Shown piece after piece: positions 24,521-36,612 of a stretch of DNA of 64,000 bases. The translations under genes were made by a program, and so were the position numbers. Origin of the DNA: Brachyhypopomus gauderio (taxonomy: Eukaryota > Chordata > Actinopteri > Gymnotiformes > Hypopomidae); the NCBI RefSeq assembly GCF_052324685.1, contig NC_135228.1, forward strand, positions 8,369,886 to 8,433,885. Reading direction: 5' to 3'. Below the pieces are notes generated by a model. The model searched no databases. It saw only the letters and a list, made by a program, of their open reading frames with translations, and was not told the origin of the DNA. Each line of letters opens with the position of its first letter. The stretch's first letter is position 1.

Positions 24521-25420
24521 TTGACCGTTATGGAGAATAAAACCAGTCACCCTCAGCCTCTGCCTCCTGCTGTTTCTGTCCCAGCATCACAGAATGCGCA
24601 GCCTGTAGCAGCAGGAGCAGAGGAGCTGTCTCCGGTTGAGATCCTGGCATTGCAAGGTAGGACAATAGGAAAACAACAACAGGAGATAGAAGAGATGAGA
24701 AACCTCATGCATCTTATGTCTAGCTGTCTGCAGAGCCTTACTTCCCAGGCGAAGGATTCTTCATCACCCGAACTAGAAGAGGAGAAGGCCCACATTGCGC
24801 CACCGGAGCCCTATGGTGGAGACCCCGATAAATGTGAGGGATTCCTGTTGCAGTGTGGACTCTACTTCACATATCGCTCGAGGTTGAGCGATAACGCGAT
24901 GGTCGCATACGTGATTTCACGCCTGACCAGCAAGGCTTTGAACTGGGGGGCAGCCCTGATGAAAAGCGAGTCACCCCTCCTGTCTGCTTTGTTGCAGAGT
25001 TGCGAGAGGTGTTCCATCATCCTCGGCAGGGCAGTACCTGTGGACAGAGCCTTCTGAAACTGCGGCAAGGGATGCGCCCTGCTGAGGAGTATGCCTTGGA
25101 CTTTTGCACTTTGGCGGCCAGCACCGGCTGGAATGACGCCGCCTTAGTGGACATTTTTGTAGCCAGCTTGCGACACGAGTTGCGGGCCGGGTTAGCTTGC
25201 AGACAGGAGGGGCAGAGCTTCAACCAGGTAGTCCGGTTGGCCGTTACCTATGGCTGCCTCATTCAGGAGAGAGGCGTTCGCATGCCGCAAAGCCCAGCTC
25301 CCAGGAACCCCTCACAGGCAAGTCCTAAGTATAGCCAGACTGTGGAGCCCATGCAGATTGGGGAGACGGCAGCAGCCAAGAAGCCCGCTCACCCGAGCGG
25401 TGGCAGAGCTCAGGTGAGTA
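24521..25420 (+). pseudogene. Gypsy gag-like ORF, frameshifted
   Basis: Begins MTVMENKTSHPQPLP, with a coiled-coil-like stretch (GRTIGKQQQEIEEMRN), then a capsid-like region in a second frame (MRPAEEYALDF, ASTGWNDAALVDIF). A frame change occurs near 25000-25050. No clear zinc knuckle was seen. Confidence 0.75.
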
Positions 25421-25439
25421 ACTCGACTGGAAAATTGCT

Positions 25440-27246
25440 CTCCGTTCAAGGGCTGGCTTGTGGGGGTTTTTGCCCTAGTGGACTCTGGAGCATCGGGCAA
25501 GTTGATGGACTGGACCCTGGTGGAGTGCCTCTCAAGCTTCTGGAAGAACCGAGGCGTGTGCATGCACTGGATGGCCGGCCTGTGGTGGGGGGGGGGGGGT
25601 TGGGTGATACAGTACCACACAGCGTACCTCCGTCTCACGATCCAAGGTCACACAGAGCACATTTCATTTTTTTATTTTGTTATATTATTGTATCACACTC
25701 GGTTTGCCCTGGCTCCGTTTTCACAGCCCTCATATAAAGTGGTCTTCTGGTCACACACACCGTCCCTGGGACTGCACCATCACCATGAAGGAAGGCACTA
25801 CCCCCCCAAAAGCAGATCATGAACCAGTATGAACCAGTATGTCAGGGAGGCCTTAGCGCAGGGTTACATCACTCTATCCACCTCACCCGCCTCAGCCAGC
25901 GTTTTCTTCGTAAAGAAGGACAGTGGTCTGAGGCCGTGCGTAGATTATTGAGGGCTCAATGCCCTCTTGGTGGGCTACTCCTACCCTCTTCCTCTGGTGC
26001 CGTCGGCGCTGGAGCAGTTGCGGGCAGCGAGGGTGTTCACCAAGCTTGATCTGCGCAGCGCCTACAACCTCATCCGGGTCCGGGAGGAGGATGAATGGAA
26101 GACGGCGTTTAGTACGTCCACTGGAGGTCTTGCCTTACGGCTTGGTGTCGGCACCGTCGTTTTTCCAGGCGTTCATAGACGAGGTCCTGCATGAGTATTT
26201 GAATAAATGCGTTGTCGTTTATATTGATGACATCCTCATTTATTCACCCTCCATGGACCGACATGTACAAGACATGCGTGCTGTACTGGGCACTCTCCTG
26301 TGCAATAGGGTCTATTGTAAGCTTGAGAAGTGCGAGTTTCACCTCACCGAGGTAAGCTTCCTTGGTTACATCATTAGGCCAGGTTCGGAACACATGCATC
26401 CCGGCAAGGTGGAGGCAGTGATGGGATGGAGCAAGCCTCACACACGGCGCAAACTTCAGCGTTTCCTAGGTTTCGCGAACTTTTATAGGCGTTTCATTCG
26501 GTTATATAGCGAGGCCTCTTACTGATCTACTGCGTGGGGGAGTTAAGCGGCTACAGAGGAACATTGCGGCGGAGAGGGCTTTTGAGGAGTTGAAAAGAGC
26601 ATTCGCTTCAGCTCCAGTCTTACATCAGCCCGACCCAAGCAAGCCCTTCATCGTCGAGGTAGACACTTCGGATATGGTAGTGGGTACAGCTCTCCCAAGC
26701 CGATCGCCTTTTTCCCTAAGAAGCTCAGCTCCGCCGGTGAGAAGAACAGAGCCGATGCCCTCTTTCTGTCTTTTCCCGAGAGCAGGGAGTCCACGGAGGA
26801 AGAACCGATACTCCCAGCAGAATGCTTCCTCAGTGCTGTGGAGTGGGAGATCGACAGGGCGATCTCCGCGGCCAACCCGAATCCCAGTGTCCTCCTCACC
26901 GCAGGTATGTTCCCCCGGCACAGCAAACTCCTATTATCAGATGGGCTCATACGTCTCTTGGCACAGGACATCCCGGGTCCACGTGAACTTCACAAGTGCT
27001 GGGAGCCCGCTACTGGTGGCCAGGCATGCACCGAGACATCATGCGTCATGTTGCCTTGTGCGCAGAGTGCGCACGGAGCAAAGTGCCGTGCACCCCTCCT
27101 GCTGGTAAGCTACTGCCGCTTCCTATTCCCAAGCAGCCCTGGACGCACATAGCTGTGGACTTACTTTGTCACTGACCTATCTGTGTCTGAAGGTAACAAC
27201 ACCATCCTGACCATCATAGATTGGTTCTCCAAGATGGTGAAGTTCA
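25440..27246 (+). pseudogene. Gypsy pol: protease, reverse transcriptase, RNase H, integrase start (broken)
   Basis: A protease active-site motif (ALVDSGASG) lies near 25472, reverse transcriptase fingers near 25900-26120 ([13 protein letters not shown]), and the catalytic YIDD box near 26220 after a frameshift at about 26130. The thumb (GFANFYRRFI) ends at a stop near 26523. RNase H-like sequence (FIVEVDTSDMVVG) follows in another frame near 26650, then fragments of integrase. Several frameshifts make it non-functional. Confidence 0.85.
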
Positions 27247-27965
27247 TAGCACTTCCAGGGTTGCCAACAGCGTGGGTGCTTTTTTGTTTGTTCGTTGCCG
27301 TAAACCCGAGCCGAACTCTCTACCATACGTTAGTTTGCTACAAGAAATGACCAGTACCCACTTCTACGGCAGACAGACCCTACTAAACCTGGAAACTCGG
27401 AGTAAACACGGAGTAAACTATCGGTCAATCTGCGAGCAAGGCCATTAGCATCAGGCCTGCTAAGGTCCACGGTGTTTCTGAGGCCTGCTGTACGGAGGAG
27501 AGCTCCTTGCAAGCGGTGCGTGAGGAGCCGGAAGTGTGGAAAAAGAGCCGGAGTCCGTGCTTTGCTAATGGCTAACTCCAGCCTGCCGTGCAATCTATTC
27601 TCCTCGCGAACGTCTGCTCCCTGGAAAATAAACTGGACTACCTACGGATTCAGCGAACAACCCAGCACGAGTTCAGAGACTGCTGTGTGTTCGTTTTCAC
27701 AGCGACGTAGCTAACAAGCTCCATTCCGGACTCCGCCATTCAGATGGACGGCCTGAACTACTTTCGTGCCGACCGCGACGCAGAGCTGTCCGGTAAGACC
27801 CGCGGAGGGGAGCTGTGTGTCTACATCAACACAGAATGGTGTAGAAATGCTACGCTGGTTTCCAGCTACTGTTCTCTGCTGGTGGAGTTTGCTGTCTTTA
27901 GAGCCAGACCGTTTTATCTGCCGAAGGAACTGAACACTGTTTACATCGTAGCGGTGTATGTAGCA

Positions 27966-28215
27966 CAGGGGTGCTCATTACGTTGAACGCGATCGACCGG
28001 TCGATCGCGAAGGAATGTGCGTAGATCGCGTCACATAAAATAGTAGTAGATGAATCGCACATCTGCACTGACGGTTGTAGCCAATCTGCAATCCACTCAA
28101 CAAATTACGTTCGCCCCCCCCGCTCAACAAATTACGTTCGCCGCCACCCCGGTAGATCTTTCTGACTTGGTCATCTTATAAGTAGCTCGCAAGCTGAAAA
28201 CTGTGGGCACCCCTG
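27966..28215. mobile_element. Non-autonomous hAT-type element, 250 bp
   Basis: Termini CAGGGGTGCTCA and TGGGCACCCCTG are inverted repeats. They are flanked by an 8-bp duplication ATGTAGCA (27958-27965 and 28216-28223). It interrupts the LINE endonuclease region. Confidence 0.88.
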
Positions 28216-28999
28216 ATGTAGCACCTAATGCAAAGGCCAACGCTGCTCTGAGTGAGCTGTATAGCACTATCAGCACACTCCAAACTCACACCCTGATGGA
28301 CTGTTTATTGTTGCTGGAGACTTCAATCACAGTAACCTGAAGGCTCTGCTGCCCAACTTCCACCAGCACGTGGACTTTCCAACCCAGGGGCTAACATGCT
28401 GGATCTGGTCTACACAAATATCCCTGGAGCCTACAGAGCATAGCCCCGCCCCCACTATGGCTACTCTGACCACATCTCTGTTATGCTCATCCCAGCATAC
28501 AGACAGCTCATCAGACGCACCAAATCAGAACTGAAGCAAGTGACAACCTGGCCTCCAGGAGCCACCTCTGCTCTTCAGGACTGTTTTGAGCGCACTGACT
28601 GGGACATGTTCAGAGAAGCTGCTACATCTGATGCCTCCATCAATCTGGAGGAGTACACAGAGTCAGAGACTGGCTACATCAGCAAGTGCATTGATGATGT
28701 TACTGTCTCCAAAACCATCACAACATTCCCCAAGCAGAAGCCGTGGATGACTCCAGAGGTGCGTAGGCTGCTGAGAACCAGGGACAAGGCCTTCAAGTCA
28801 GGGGACATGGTAGGCCTCAGAACAGCTAGAGCCAAGCTGGGGTATCAGAGAGGCAAAGCGCACTTACGCAAAGAAAATCCACGCCCACTTCCAGGACACT
28901 GCTGACACTCGGCGCATGTGGCAGGGCATCCAGGCCATCAAGAACTACAAGCCAACTCCACCTGCCTGTAACATTGATGCCTCCCTTCCAGATGCGCTG

Positions 29000-29240
29000 C
29001 ATCATTTTAATTTTTTTTGCTACTATTAGAGATTGTCTGCGGTTGGTAGCGGTCTTCCCACTTAGCAATCGACACTCGCTTAGCAACCCACCCCCAAGCT
29101 CAACAACTTTCGTTCGTCGCCCCCCCGACCCCGCGCAACAACTTTCGTTTGATTGAACTGTATCAATCTGGTAGCCCTCCGCAATAATTGGTATCTAAGA
29201 AGTAGCTCCCAGTTTCAAAAAGGTTGGTGACCCCTGCTGT
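29000..29240. mobile_element. Related hAT fragment
   Basis: Shares internal phrases with 27966-28215 (CAACAACTTTCGTT, TAAGAAGTAGCTC) and ends GGTTGGTGACCCCTG. The left end is not clear. It replaces part of the LINE reverse transcriptase region. Confidence 0.6.
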
Positions 29241-29269
29241 ACTGCAAAGTACAGCTCAAATCACATTGT

Positions 29270-29888
29270 CAAGTTCACTGATGACACAACCATAGTTGGC
29301 CTCATCAGCAAGAACGATGAGTCAGCATACAGGGGGGAGGTTCAGTGGCTAACAGACTGGTGCAGGACCAACAACCTATCCCTAAATGTGGATAAAACCA
29401 AAGAGATGGTTGTTGACTTCAGAAGAACACCAGGTGACCACCACCCGCTGAACATCAACGGCTCTGCTGTGGAGATTGTGAAGAACACCAAGTTCCTCGG
29501 TGTCCACATAGCAGAGAACCTCACCTGGTCCCTCAACACCAGCTCCATAACAAAGAAAGCCCAGCAGCGCCTCTACTTCCTGCGGAGACTGAGGAAAGCA
29601 CACCTTCCACCTCCCATCCTCACCATGTTCTACAGAGGGACTGTAGAGAACATCCTGAGCACCTGCATTACCGTCTGGTTCAGGAGCTGCAACATCTCGG
29701 AGCGCAAGACCCTACAGCGGATAGTGAGGACAGCTGTGAAGATCATTGGAGTCTCTCTCCCCTCCATCAGTGACATCTACACCACATGCTGCATCCGAAA
29801 ATCCACCAACATTGTGGAAGACCCATCCCACCCATCACACAGTCTCTTCACTCTGATGCCATCCGGCAAAAGATACAGGAGCATCTGA
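29270..29888 (+). pseudogene. LINE reverse transcriptase, C-terminal part
   Basis: Open for about 200 codons: [45 protein letters not shown], then TLMPSGKRYRSI. These are the thumb and C-terminal motifs of fish LINE reverse transcriptases. The YADD-type catalytic core lies in the missing part; only TDDTT remains at the left. Confidence 0.85.
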
Positions 29889-30357
29889 GCCTCCACTTCC
29901 AGACTCTTTAACAGCTTCATCCACCAGGCAGTCAGGCTCCTCAACTCTCAAAGACGGAACTGACACACACCAACACTGATCTGACCCCACACATGCACAA
30001 AAAGACTGCACTGAACCCCCCACAGAACCACTGTGTTCATGTTCCATATGACACAGTATATCACTCATCTCTGACACCACTCAGACCACATTGCACTGTA
30101 CCAGCACTTTACACCATCATGTCTGTCAATTGTCTCTGGCCTGTTGTATTTATTGTATTTATTGTAGTGTTTTGTTGTGAGATTGCCCCATACTGCACAT
30201 TTTGCACATTGTACTGTTACCCTGTCGCACTTTAAGTTGTCTGTTGTACTGTTGATTTGTGTTGCACCACGGTTCCGGAGGAACAAAATTTCATAACACT
30301 GTGTACCTGTACTCGGATGTAATGACAATAAAAATCCACTTGACTTGACTTGACTTG

Positions 30358-31170
30358 AGACAGCAGAGGCGCTGTTCCGCGAGGTGTTTCGCCTGTATAG
30401 ACTGCCGGAGGACATTGTATCCGATCAAGGACCACAATTCACCTCCTGGGTTTGGAGGGAGTTCCTCGCCAAGCTGAACATCACGGTCAGTCTGACATCC
30501 ATGATGTAGAACGCGCAAACCAAGAGCTGGGACGATTCCTGCACGCTTATTGCAGCGAGTACCCCGACACCTGGAGTTCGCTACTCACCTGGGCTGAGTA
30601 TGTTCAGAACTCCTTGGTTCAGTCCAGCACTGGAGTAACACCTTTTGAATGTGTTCTAGGGAGACAGCCGGCTCTATATCCCTGGAACGCTGCCACATCT
30701 GCCCAACCAATAGTGGAAGAATGGTGCAAGAGAAGTGAACGCTTGTGGGCAGTTACTCACCGTAAGCTGCAGGCGGCTGTGAGATGCTTTAAAGCGAAAG
30801 AGGATCGTCAGAAGAGTGAAGCCCCTGAGTACAGGGTAGGGGATAAGGTATGTGTATCGACCAGTGATTGCAGTCTCGGACCGAGAGGTAAGCTGGCGGA
30901 CCGCTACGCGGGTCTCTACATCATCGCTAGACATATCAACCCTGTTACCTACCAGCTACGCCTGCCGGGGGACAGAAGAGTATCCAGTGCGTTCCATGTG
31001 TCAGCCCTGAAGCCTTTCCAGGAGGGTCCTCTGAGTGCTGAGGCAAGACCGGGACCGCCTTCTCCATTACAGCTGTTGGACGGACCTGCTTACCATGTTC
31101 GGAGGTTACTGAACTCTCAGCGTAGGGGAGGAGCACTCCAATACCTGGTTGACTGGTATTGGAATTTTAA
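30358..31170 (+). pseudogene. Gypsy integrase C-terminal half, continued after the LINE
   Basis: Resumes with [17 protein letters not shown] then [12 protein letters not shown], the second integrase Asp region, with a frameshift near 30470-30500. The remainder is open: EYVQNSLVQSSTGVTPFECV, a GPR-type region near 30880, and a chromodomain start (YHVRRLLNSQRRGGALQYLV) cut off after LVDWYW. No 3' LTR follows. Confidence 0.85.
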
Positions 31171-31179
31171 ATGAACATG

Positions 31180-31945
31180 TGCTGGCAAAATAATGACACG
31201 TTGACAGTAGACAAATAATAATAATAATAATAATAACAATAATACACATGTGGATATACACACACAGTACATACATAAAACAGAGGAGCAAAGCCATATA
31301 ATGAGATTAGAACTATAGATTCATTTAAAATTATATTGATTCTACAGGGCCTATGCTGACTTTTACTTTGCAAAAGTTTGGTCATTCTCCTGTAGAGAAA
31401 TTAGTTTGTTTGTTCAGCACCGAAAGCTAGTGTTTCCTGTATGTAGTTAACGTATGTGTAGCCGCTTTACGTGAATGTCACCTCCTCACAGGTGCATTGC
31501 TAAATTGCCAGTCATGTTGAGTGTGAGTGAAGTTTTCGTTGAATCAGCGCATAATGTCATGCACAGAAAATTTCAGGATGCATGGCTTGAAATGACATTC
31601 AGTCTTTTAAATTTGCATTGTATTAACATCGATTTGGAAAACATATTCAGGGGTAACAGTAGGTAAATGCTGCCAGGTGCAGTCCTTGAATTTGAGGACG
31701 TTGGTCTTGTAAAGTCATTTAAAAGTCATTTAAAACTGACAACGAACACAGACAAAACGCACACTTATATTCTGAGGTGTATTTCTTCTGTAGCAAGGCT
31801 GTGATGATGAATGAAGAGGTCTAAGCCAGTCTTATTTGTCAATAATAAGTTTATTACAAAAAATAATGGCATCAAATCAAGCACCTGGGTCTTGCTTGAG
31901 AGAGGTCTCGGTCAAATGTGAATCTTCCTCTCTCAAACAGTCTTA
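31180..31945. other. Intergenic
   Basis: Contains a (TAA)n run (31214-31235). No gene seen. Confidence 0.4.
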
Positions 31946-31950
31946 CTTAT

Positions 31951-32450
31951 TGTAACGTTGCATACGCAACGGGGCGAGGAGACGGACACAAACGCTGAGA
32001 TGAGCGAGATTTATTCATGGGAATACCGAACTCGGAGTCGTATATACAGGCAGGGGTCATAACGTGCAGGCTATCCAGACATGAAACGTAAACAGGCATG
32101 ATCACAGACAAGGGAAACAACGAGGCAGGCTAACAACGGAAGGGCAGGCAAAACTCACGGAGGACGGGTAAACCAAAACGCAAACAACACGGCAGAACTC
32201 ACGGCAAACAGGAACAGACCAACAGCATGAACAAACTGGAATGACAAAACCACGGATACCAGACTGGGGAATGACGGGACTTAAAACAATGACATTAAAC
32301 GAGGGGCAGGTGACGGTAATAACAAGGGGCGTGGTAATAAACAAGGAATGACGAAGACAAACGAGCGGGGCAGGAGAGACAGGCACGGAAACACAGACAC
32401 AAGGGGACCCGGAGTGACAGCCAAGGGAGGGGGCGAGGCCATACGTGACA
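31951..32450 (-). mobile_element. Solo LTR (family B), 500 bp, reversed
   Basis: Plus-strand ends TGTAACGTTGCATACGC and GCCATACGTGACA. A perfect 5-bp duplication CTTAT flanks it (31946-31950 and 32451-32455). It shares its 3' part (in reverse) with the LTR at 52385-52813, and another copy begins at the right edge (63982). Confidence 0.9.
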
Positions 32451-32459
32451 CTTATATAG

Positions 32460-33160
32460 GTCAGTGGTTCATACAAAGCTGGGGCCCCACATCATTTCAT
32501 TTCCATTTGAAACAGAGACAATGTAATGAAGAAAGGTCTTAATTTTTTTACTGAATAGATGCAGAAAGAATCCTCAATTATTTAGACCAAACCAGAGATA
32601 GTAAGGGGGGCCACTAGACATTTTGACCTTCTTTCTCTAACCAGCTCACTCATATCTACAAGAGAACAAAATTTCAGATATTCTTACATTTAAACCCAGA
32701 TCACTACATAAAGTACTACATAGGCCAAAGACTCTACCATACACAAACGACAAAAACAAACAAGTGTAACACATAACGACAATGAGATGAAGGTCAGGTG
32801 ATCCGAATGTTGCACCCTTAAATGAAACCCACATATATTATCGATTTTGTGCAACTTTATTTGACAAAACCCACGGAAATGTATGTAAGGATGTGTCTAA
32901 AATAAATGTAAGGGGCTGTGTGCATTTGGCATTTTCCTTTGGGGTATATCTAAGCACTACACGATTTACAGAATACACACTAAGATACATACCGAAATGA
33001 CCAAACATAGACAAACATACAGCCATGCCACATAGAGCAGTCAGGGGCTGTACCATGACTGTTGGTGACTATATGTAATGATACAGTACATGTAGTTATT
33101 TTTCCAAATAATTTACATATATCTGTAACATCTGCAATGTGACTATGCAATTATGTTACA
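32460..33160. other. Intergenic
   Basis: No coding or repeat identity recognised. Confidence 0.4.
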
Positions 33161-33164
33161 CCAT

Positions 33165-34060
33165 TCATGTGACTTAGGTTACTCCCATCACTTCCTGCTA
33201 TCTTCACTGGGTTGTATGTCAACACACTCTAGCACGTCTGTGCTTGTAGCCTGTTCAGATCTCTTTGAAACCAGAGTTAAGACGAAGTGGAGACTCATAC
33301 AGTCAGAATCAGAAAGTAAATCCACTCCAGATGATCAGTACCAACTACATCAGAAATCTGGATTTAGATGAAGATGGATTTAAACAAGACTAATAATTCA
33401 TTTAATGGTAAGTTTTAGCTTTGCTATGGAAAGTTATAGACATTAAGGAAAGGTATAGAAATTAAAAATGCTATTATAGATGCAGATGCTAAAGAATAAT
33501 TTAAAAAAAATTTTTTATCATGGACCTGGAAAGTTTCCAGTATGGTTTTGTAATGAACAACTTTGTAATTAACAACTGTTGACTGATAAATCATCAAACA
33601 AACACTTGAACTACATGTTGGTTAAATGGTTATACCAGTCACATACACCAGTCTTATGCTAAATATACATATTTTGTTTGTCTTATTGCAAATCATTAAA
33701 TATAATTCATAAATACACATCTGTAGCCTTAAAAAAAGTAACATCTTATTCCTTGATGCAGAATGGTTGAAATAGGCAGGTTGGAGCATCAATTCACCTT
33801 CTTTCTTCCACACTTATGCACCCTGTGTTGACTCATCTTTCTGGGATAATTGATAACTCAGAAGTCTTCCCTAAGTGTTTTTAATAACACCACTCACAAA
33901 TGATTTATCTCCTCACTGTGGAAGCTGATACAATATCTACTTCCTGCCTCTGTTACATTAGTGGTTGCACACACCAATAAGCTAATGTGTAAAATGAGCA
34001 TAATTTTATTAATCTAATGACTTAAATGTGCAGTTTTTCATGATGAAGTAAGTTACAAGA
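33165..34060. repeat. Inverted duplication, right inner block
   Basis: Reverse-complement partner of 20950-23170 without the 1.3 kb insert. Conserved islands include ATGTCAACACACTCTAGCAC (33219), TGGAAAGTTTCCAGTATGGT (33529) and GTTGCACACACCAATAAGCT (33964). Confidence 0.8.
33371..33411 (+). other. Candidate short 5' exon (mirror of 22903-22943)
   Basis: ATGAAGATGGATTTAAACAA opens MKMDLNKTNNSFN plus one base, then a GTAAGTTTTAG donor. It is conserved with the left arm despite divergence of the flanks. A possible N-glycosylation site (NKT) appears only here. No downstream partner exon is assured; the mirrored PAR2 exon at 37808 has lost its 5' half. Confidence 0.35.
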
Positions 34061-34128
34061 TCGACACTACTTATTACAAGTAGTAAGTGCATGAAAAACA
34101 GCATATGTGAGGTAAGAAAGGTATTTAA

Positions 34129-34264
34129 TGCTATTTTCAAATTTATTTAGTGCTATTTTCAAACTTTCAGAAATCAGACTCATGACTGTGTGTGTCTGTG
34201 TGGAGTAGGTTTGAGAAAAATGTATGTATGTGTGTTTGTGGAGTGGGTATGAGAGATGTATGTA

Positions 34265-34327
<63 letters not shown>

Positions 34328-34510
34328 AGTGGGTATGAGAGAGATGAAGCTGTGTGTCAGTGTGATGTGTGTGAGGGAGATGTATGTGTGTGCGCGTCTG
34401 TTTGGAGTGCGTATGAGAGAGATGAATTTGTGTGTGTGTGTGTGTGTGAGGGAGATGTATGTATGCGTGTGTCTGTGTGGAGTGGGTATGAGAGAGATGA
34501 ATGTGTGTGT
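34129..34510. repeat. (TG)n microsatellite and degenerate TG-rich repeat
   Basis: A pure TG run at 34268-34326, followed by about 60-80-base degenerate repeats of a GGAGTGGGTATGAGAGAGATG phrase. ORFs here are artefacts. Confidence 0.9.
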
Positions 34511-35830
34511 GCTTGTCATTTGTTTGGTGTTTTGGTTATTCCTGAGTGTATGGTTTAGACTCAGTGTATTTTCTCTATTCAGTGCCTCATAAGCGTCTCC
34601 CCAGTCTCAGTTGGTTGTGTGTCCCTTTGTTCCAGCCCCAATAATATGAGTCCTGTATGTCCAATATGCCTCTGCTCTCTCCACACTTGGGTCAGCCACC
34701 CACTTCTCTCGAGTAATGTTACACCAGGATCTGTGTATAAGCTCAATATTCTAAACATCTTGGTTCTTCTTATGAAAGATCAACAGGTTCGTAATTCATA
34801 ATATTGTTGCAAAACCTTCTTATACTCTTGACAGAAGAATATAAAATAGATATGAGAGTTGCTCTCCTTGGACTGGAACAAACCTCACAACAGTCTCTTT
34901 CTACGGCTCTGGACCTGCAGTTTTAGACCTGCAGTTCTAGACGTGCTGTAGTTTTAGACATGCGCCACCTAGCGGCTCGGAATGTAGCTAACGACAGCCA
35001 ACTGCAGTTCTAGACCAGCAGTTCCAATGCATGCCGTAGGCTCGGGGGCTTGTATATTGTAATAATCCATTGTATAAAGAGTTTATTTGTTAAATATGCC
35101 CATTGATTCTCAATTGTTTTAGCCAAATCTCTAACATTTGACAAGTTTTAAACGATAATGTACACCATATTTTGTATTTAAATAGAAGTAGTACGCCTCA
35201 TTTTCCCTGTTCTTTTAGGGAGTTTTGATTAATTTTGTCATTTACACACACAGCTTGTCTCCTGAAGAGATTTTATTTTTAATTAAACTACTGGATTACT
35301 GGCATAGGCTATTTTGTATTAAAAATCAGCAAAAATTGCATAATGTCCGGATGCTTTCAGTGAGTAAGCATACGTTTCCAGAATGTTAGGAGTGATTTAT
35401 TTTACTCGTATACGTTCATAGGCCCTTTTCACAACAAAACGGAAATACGTCACCGCCGGGTAAAACAAGTTCCGGTACTCGCAGAAGATAGTTGTTGTCA
35501 ATTCACCTCAGCATGGAGCGTGTGTTTACTTCATCCCTGTCGTCGCTGCCGAGACTGAATTTTAAATACGTTTCCAGTATCGTTGGAGAACATTCAACAA
35601 CGAACTGTTCCAAGTTAAATAGAGGCTACAAATTGTTTGTAGAATAATTTATTCACTTATACCAGGGTAAGCTAACACCAGCTAGCACTAGCTAGGTAAC
35701 TATTATTTAAGGTATAGCTGGTTCCATTAGTCATCCTACGGAGTGGTAAAACAGTCTATATTATTATGATATATATTATAATATTACAAATGATACTGAC
35801 AGCTTTAGTTAACAATATCTAGCTAGGTTA

Positions 35831-36166
35831 AGCTGGGCGTACACTGTGCGATTTTTGGCCCATTTTCAGCCGATTTTTCACTCGTGCGACTATTTTTGCG
35901 ATCGGGCTGAGTTTCGGCTCAATCGCGTGTCGTGCATCGTATAGTTTACACGGGTAAACAAGGAGCGATTCACACCTCACGACCAATTCCCGATCAGAAA
36001 TCGCAGCGTCGCAAGAATATCAAACATGTTTGAAATTCAAATCGCTCCTCGTGAGAGTATCGCACTGTTGAAGCAGCTCCACGAGCCGACTCTCCCTGCG
36101 ATTTAGTCGTAGTTTGAGCTGGAGCTGAGTACACGATTTAAAATATCGTACAGTGTACGCCCAGCT
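35831..36166. mobile_element. MITE inside the fold-back element
   Basis: Inverted ends AGCTGGGCGTACACTGTGCG and TACAGTGTACGCCCAGCT, flanked by TTA on both sides (35828-35830 and 36167-36169), as in Harbinger-type MITEs. A partial, inverted piece of the same MITE lies at 36618-36666 in the right arm. Confidence 0.75.
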
Positions 36167-36459
36167 TTAGCAAGCCAAGGGACGTCAGCTATTGATTGTT
36201 TGGTTTACATCAGTATCAATAAAGTTCATGACACACACCAAGTTATTACGTGTTATTGTTTATTCAGTGTCCAATATAGTCGACAGCAAAGTGATGGTCA
36301 GAGCTGGATGCTATCGAGCAGAGCTGGATGCTAGCGGATCACAGCTAGTTTCAGAGCCGTTTCAGTGGAACAGTTGCTGTCCGCATTTGAAAGAGCAAAT
36401 TCTCGACTAGTAGATGTTCGTGGTGTACTGCCAGCCGAGAGCTTGCTCTTTTCTAGCTA

Positions 36460-36612
36460 GATGCTATCGGATCACGGCTAGAAGCTAGCGAACCGGGGCT
36501 AGAAGCTATCGGATCGGGGCTAGAAGCTATCGGATCACGGCTAGAAGCTATCGGATCACGGCTAGAAGCTATCGGATCACGGCTAGAAGCTATCGGATCA
36601 CGGCTAGAAGCT
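36460..36612. repeat. 21-bp minisatellite, about seven copies
   Basis: Unit GGCTAGAAGCTATCGGATCAC repeated head to tail in the loop of the fold-back element. Each unit is 7 codons, giving an artefactual repeat ORF on the minus strand. Confidence 0.9.

Larger units (their letters stand above)
24174..27246 (+). mobile_element. Ty3/Gypsy retrotransposon, 5' portion
   Basis: Starts TGTCACGGTAGG, an LTR-like terminus, followed by about 345 bases before gag. The coding region runs gag, protease, reverse transcriptase, RNase H and the start of integrase, then stops where a LINE is inserted at about 27247. The integrase end resumes at 30358. No 3' LTR is present, so the copy is truncated on the right. 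It lies in the spacer of the inverted duplication. Confidence 0.85.
27247..30357 (+). mobile_element. LINE (L2/CR1-like) inserted in the Gypsy element
   Basis: An endonuclease-like region (about 27595-27985; [22 protein letters not shown], then GKTRGGELCVYIN), an internal block (28260-28905) with a GDFNHS motif, and the reverse transcriptase C-terminal half (29270-29885; FTDDTTIVG, then [12 protein letters not shown]). It ends with tandem TGACT/CTTGA repeats (about 30335-30357), like the tails of such LINEs. Upstream Gypsy integrase sequence stops at its left edge and resumes at its right. A hAT element (27966-28215) and a related fragment (about 29000-29240) interrupt it. Confidence 0.82.

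Noticed and set aside
34067-34592. Long ORFs on both strands over the TG-rich block
   Set aside because: Dipeptide repeats from a microsatellite; not coding.
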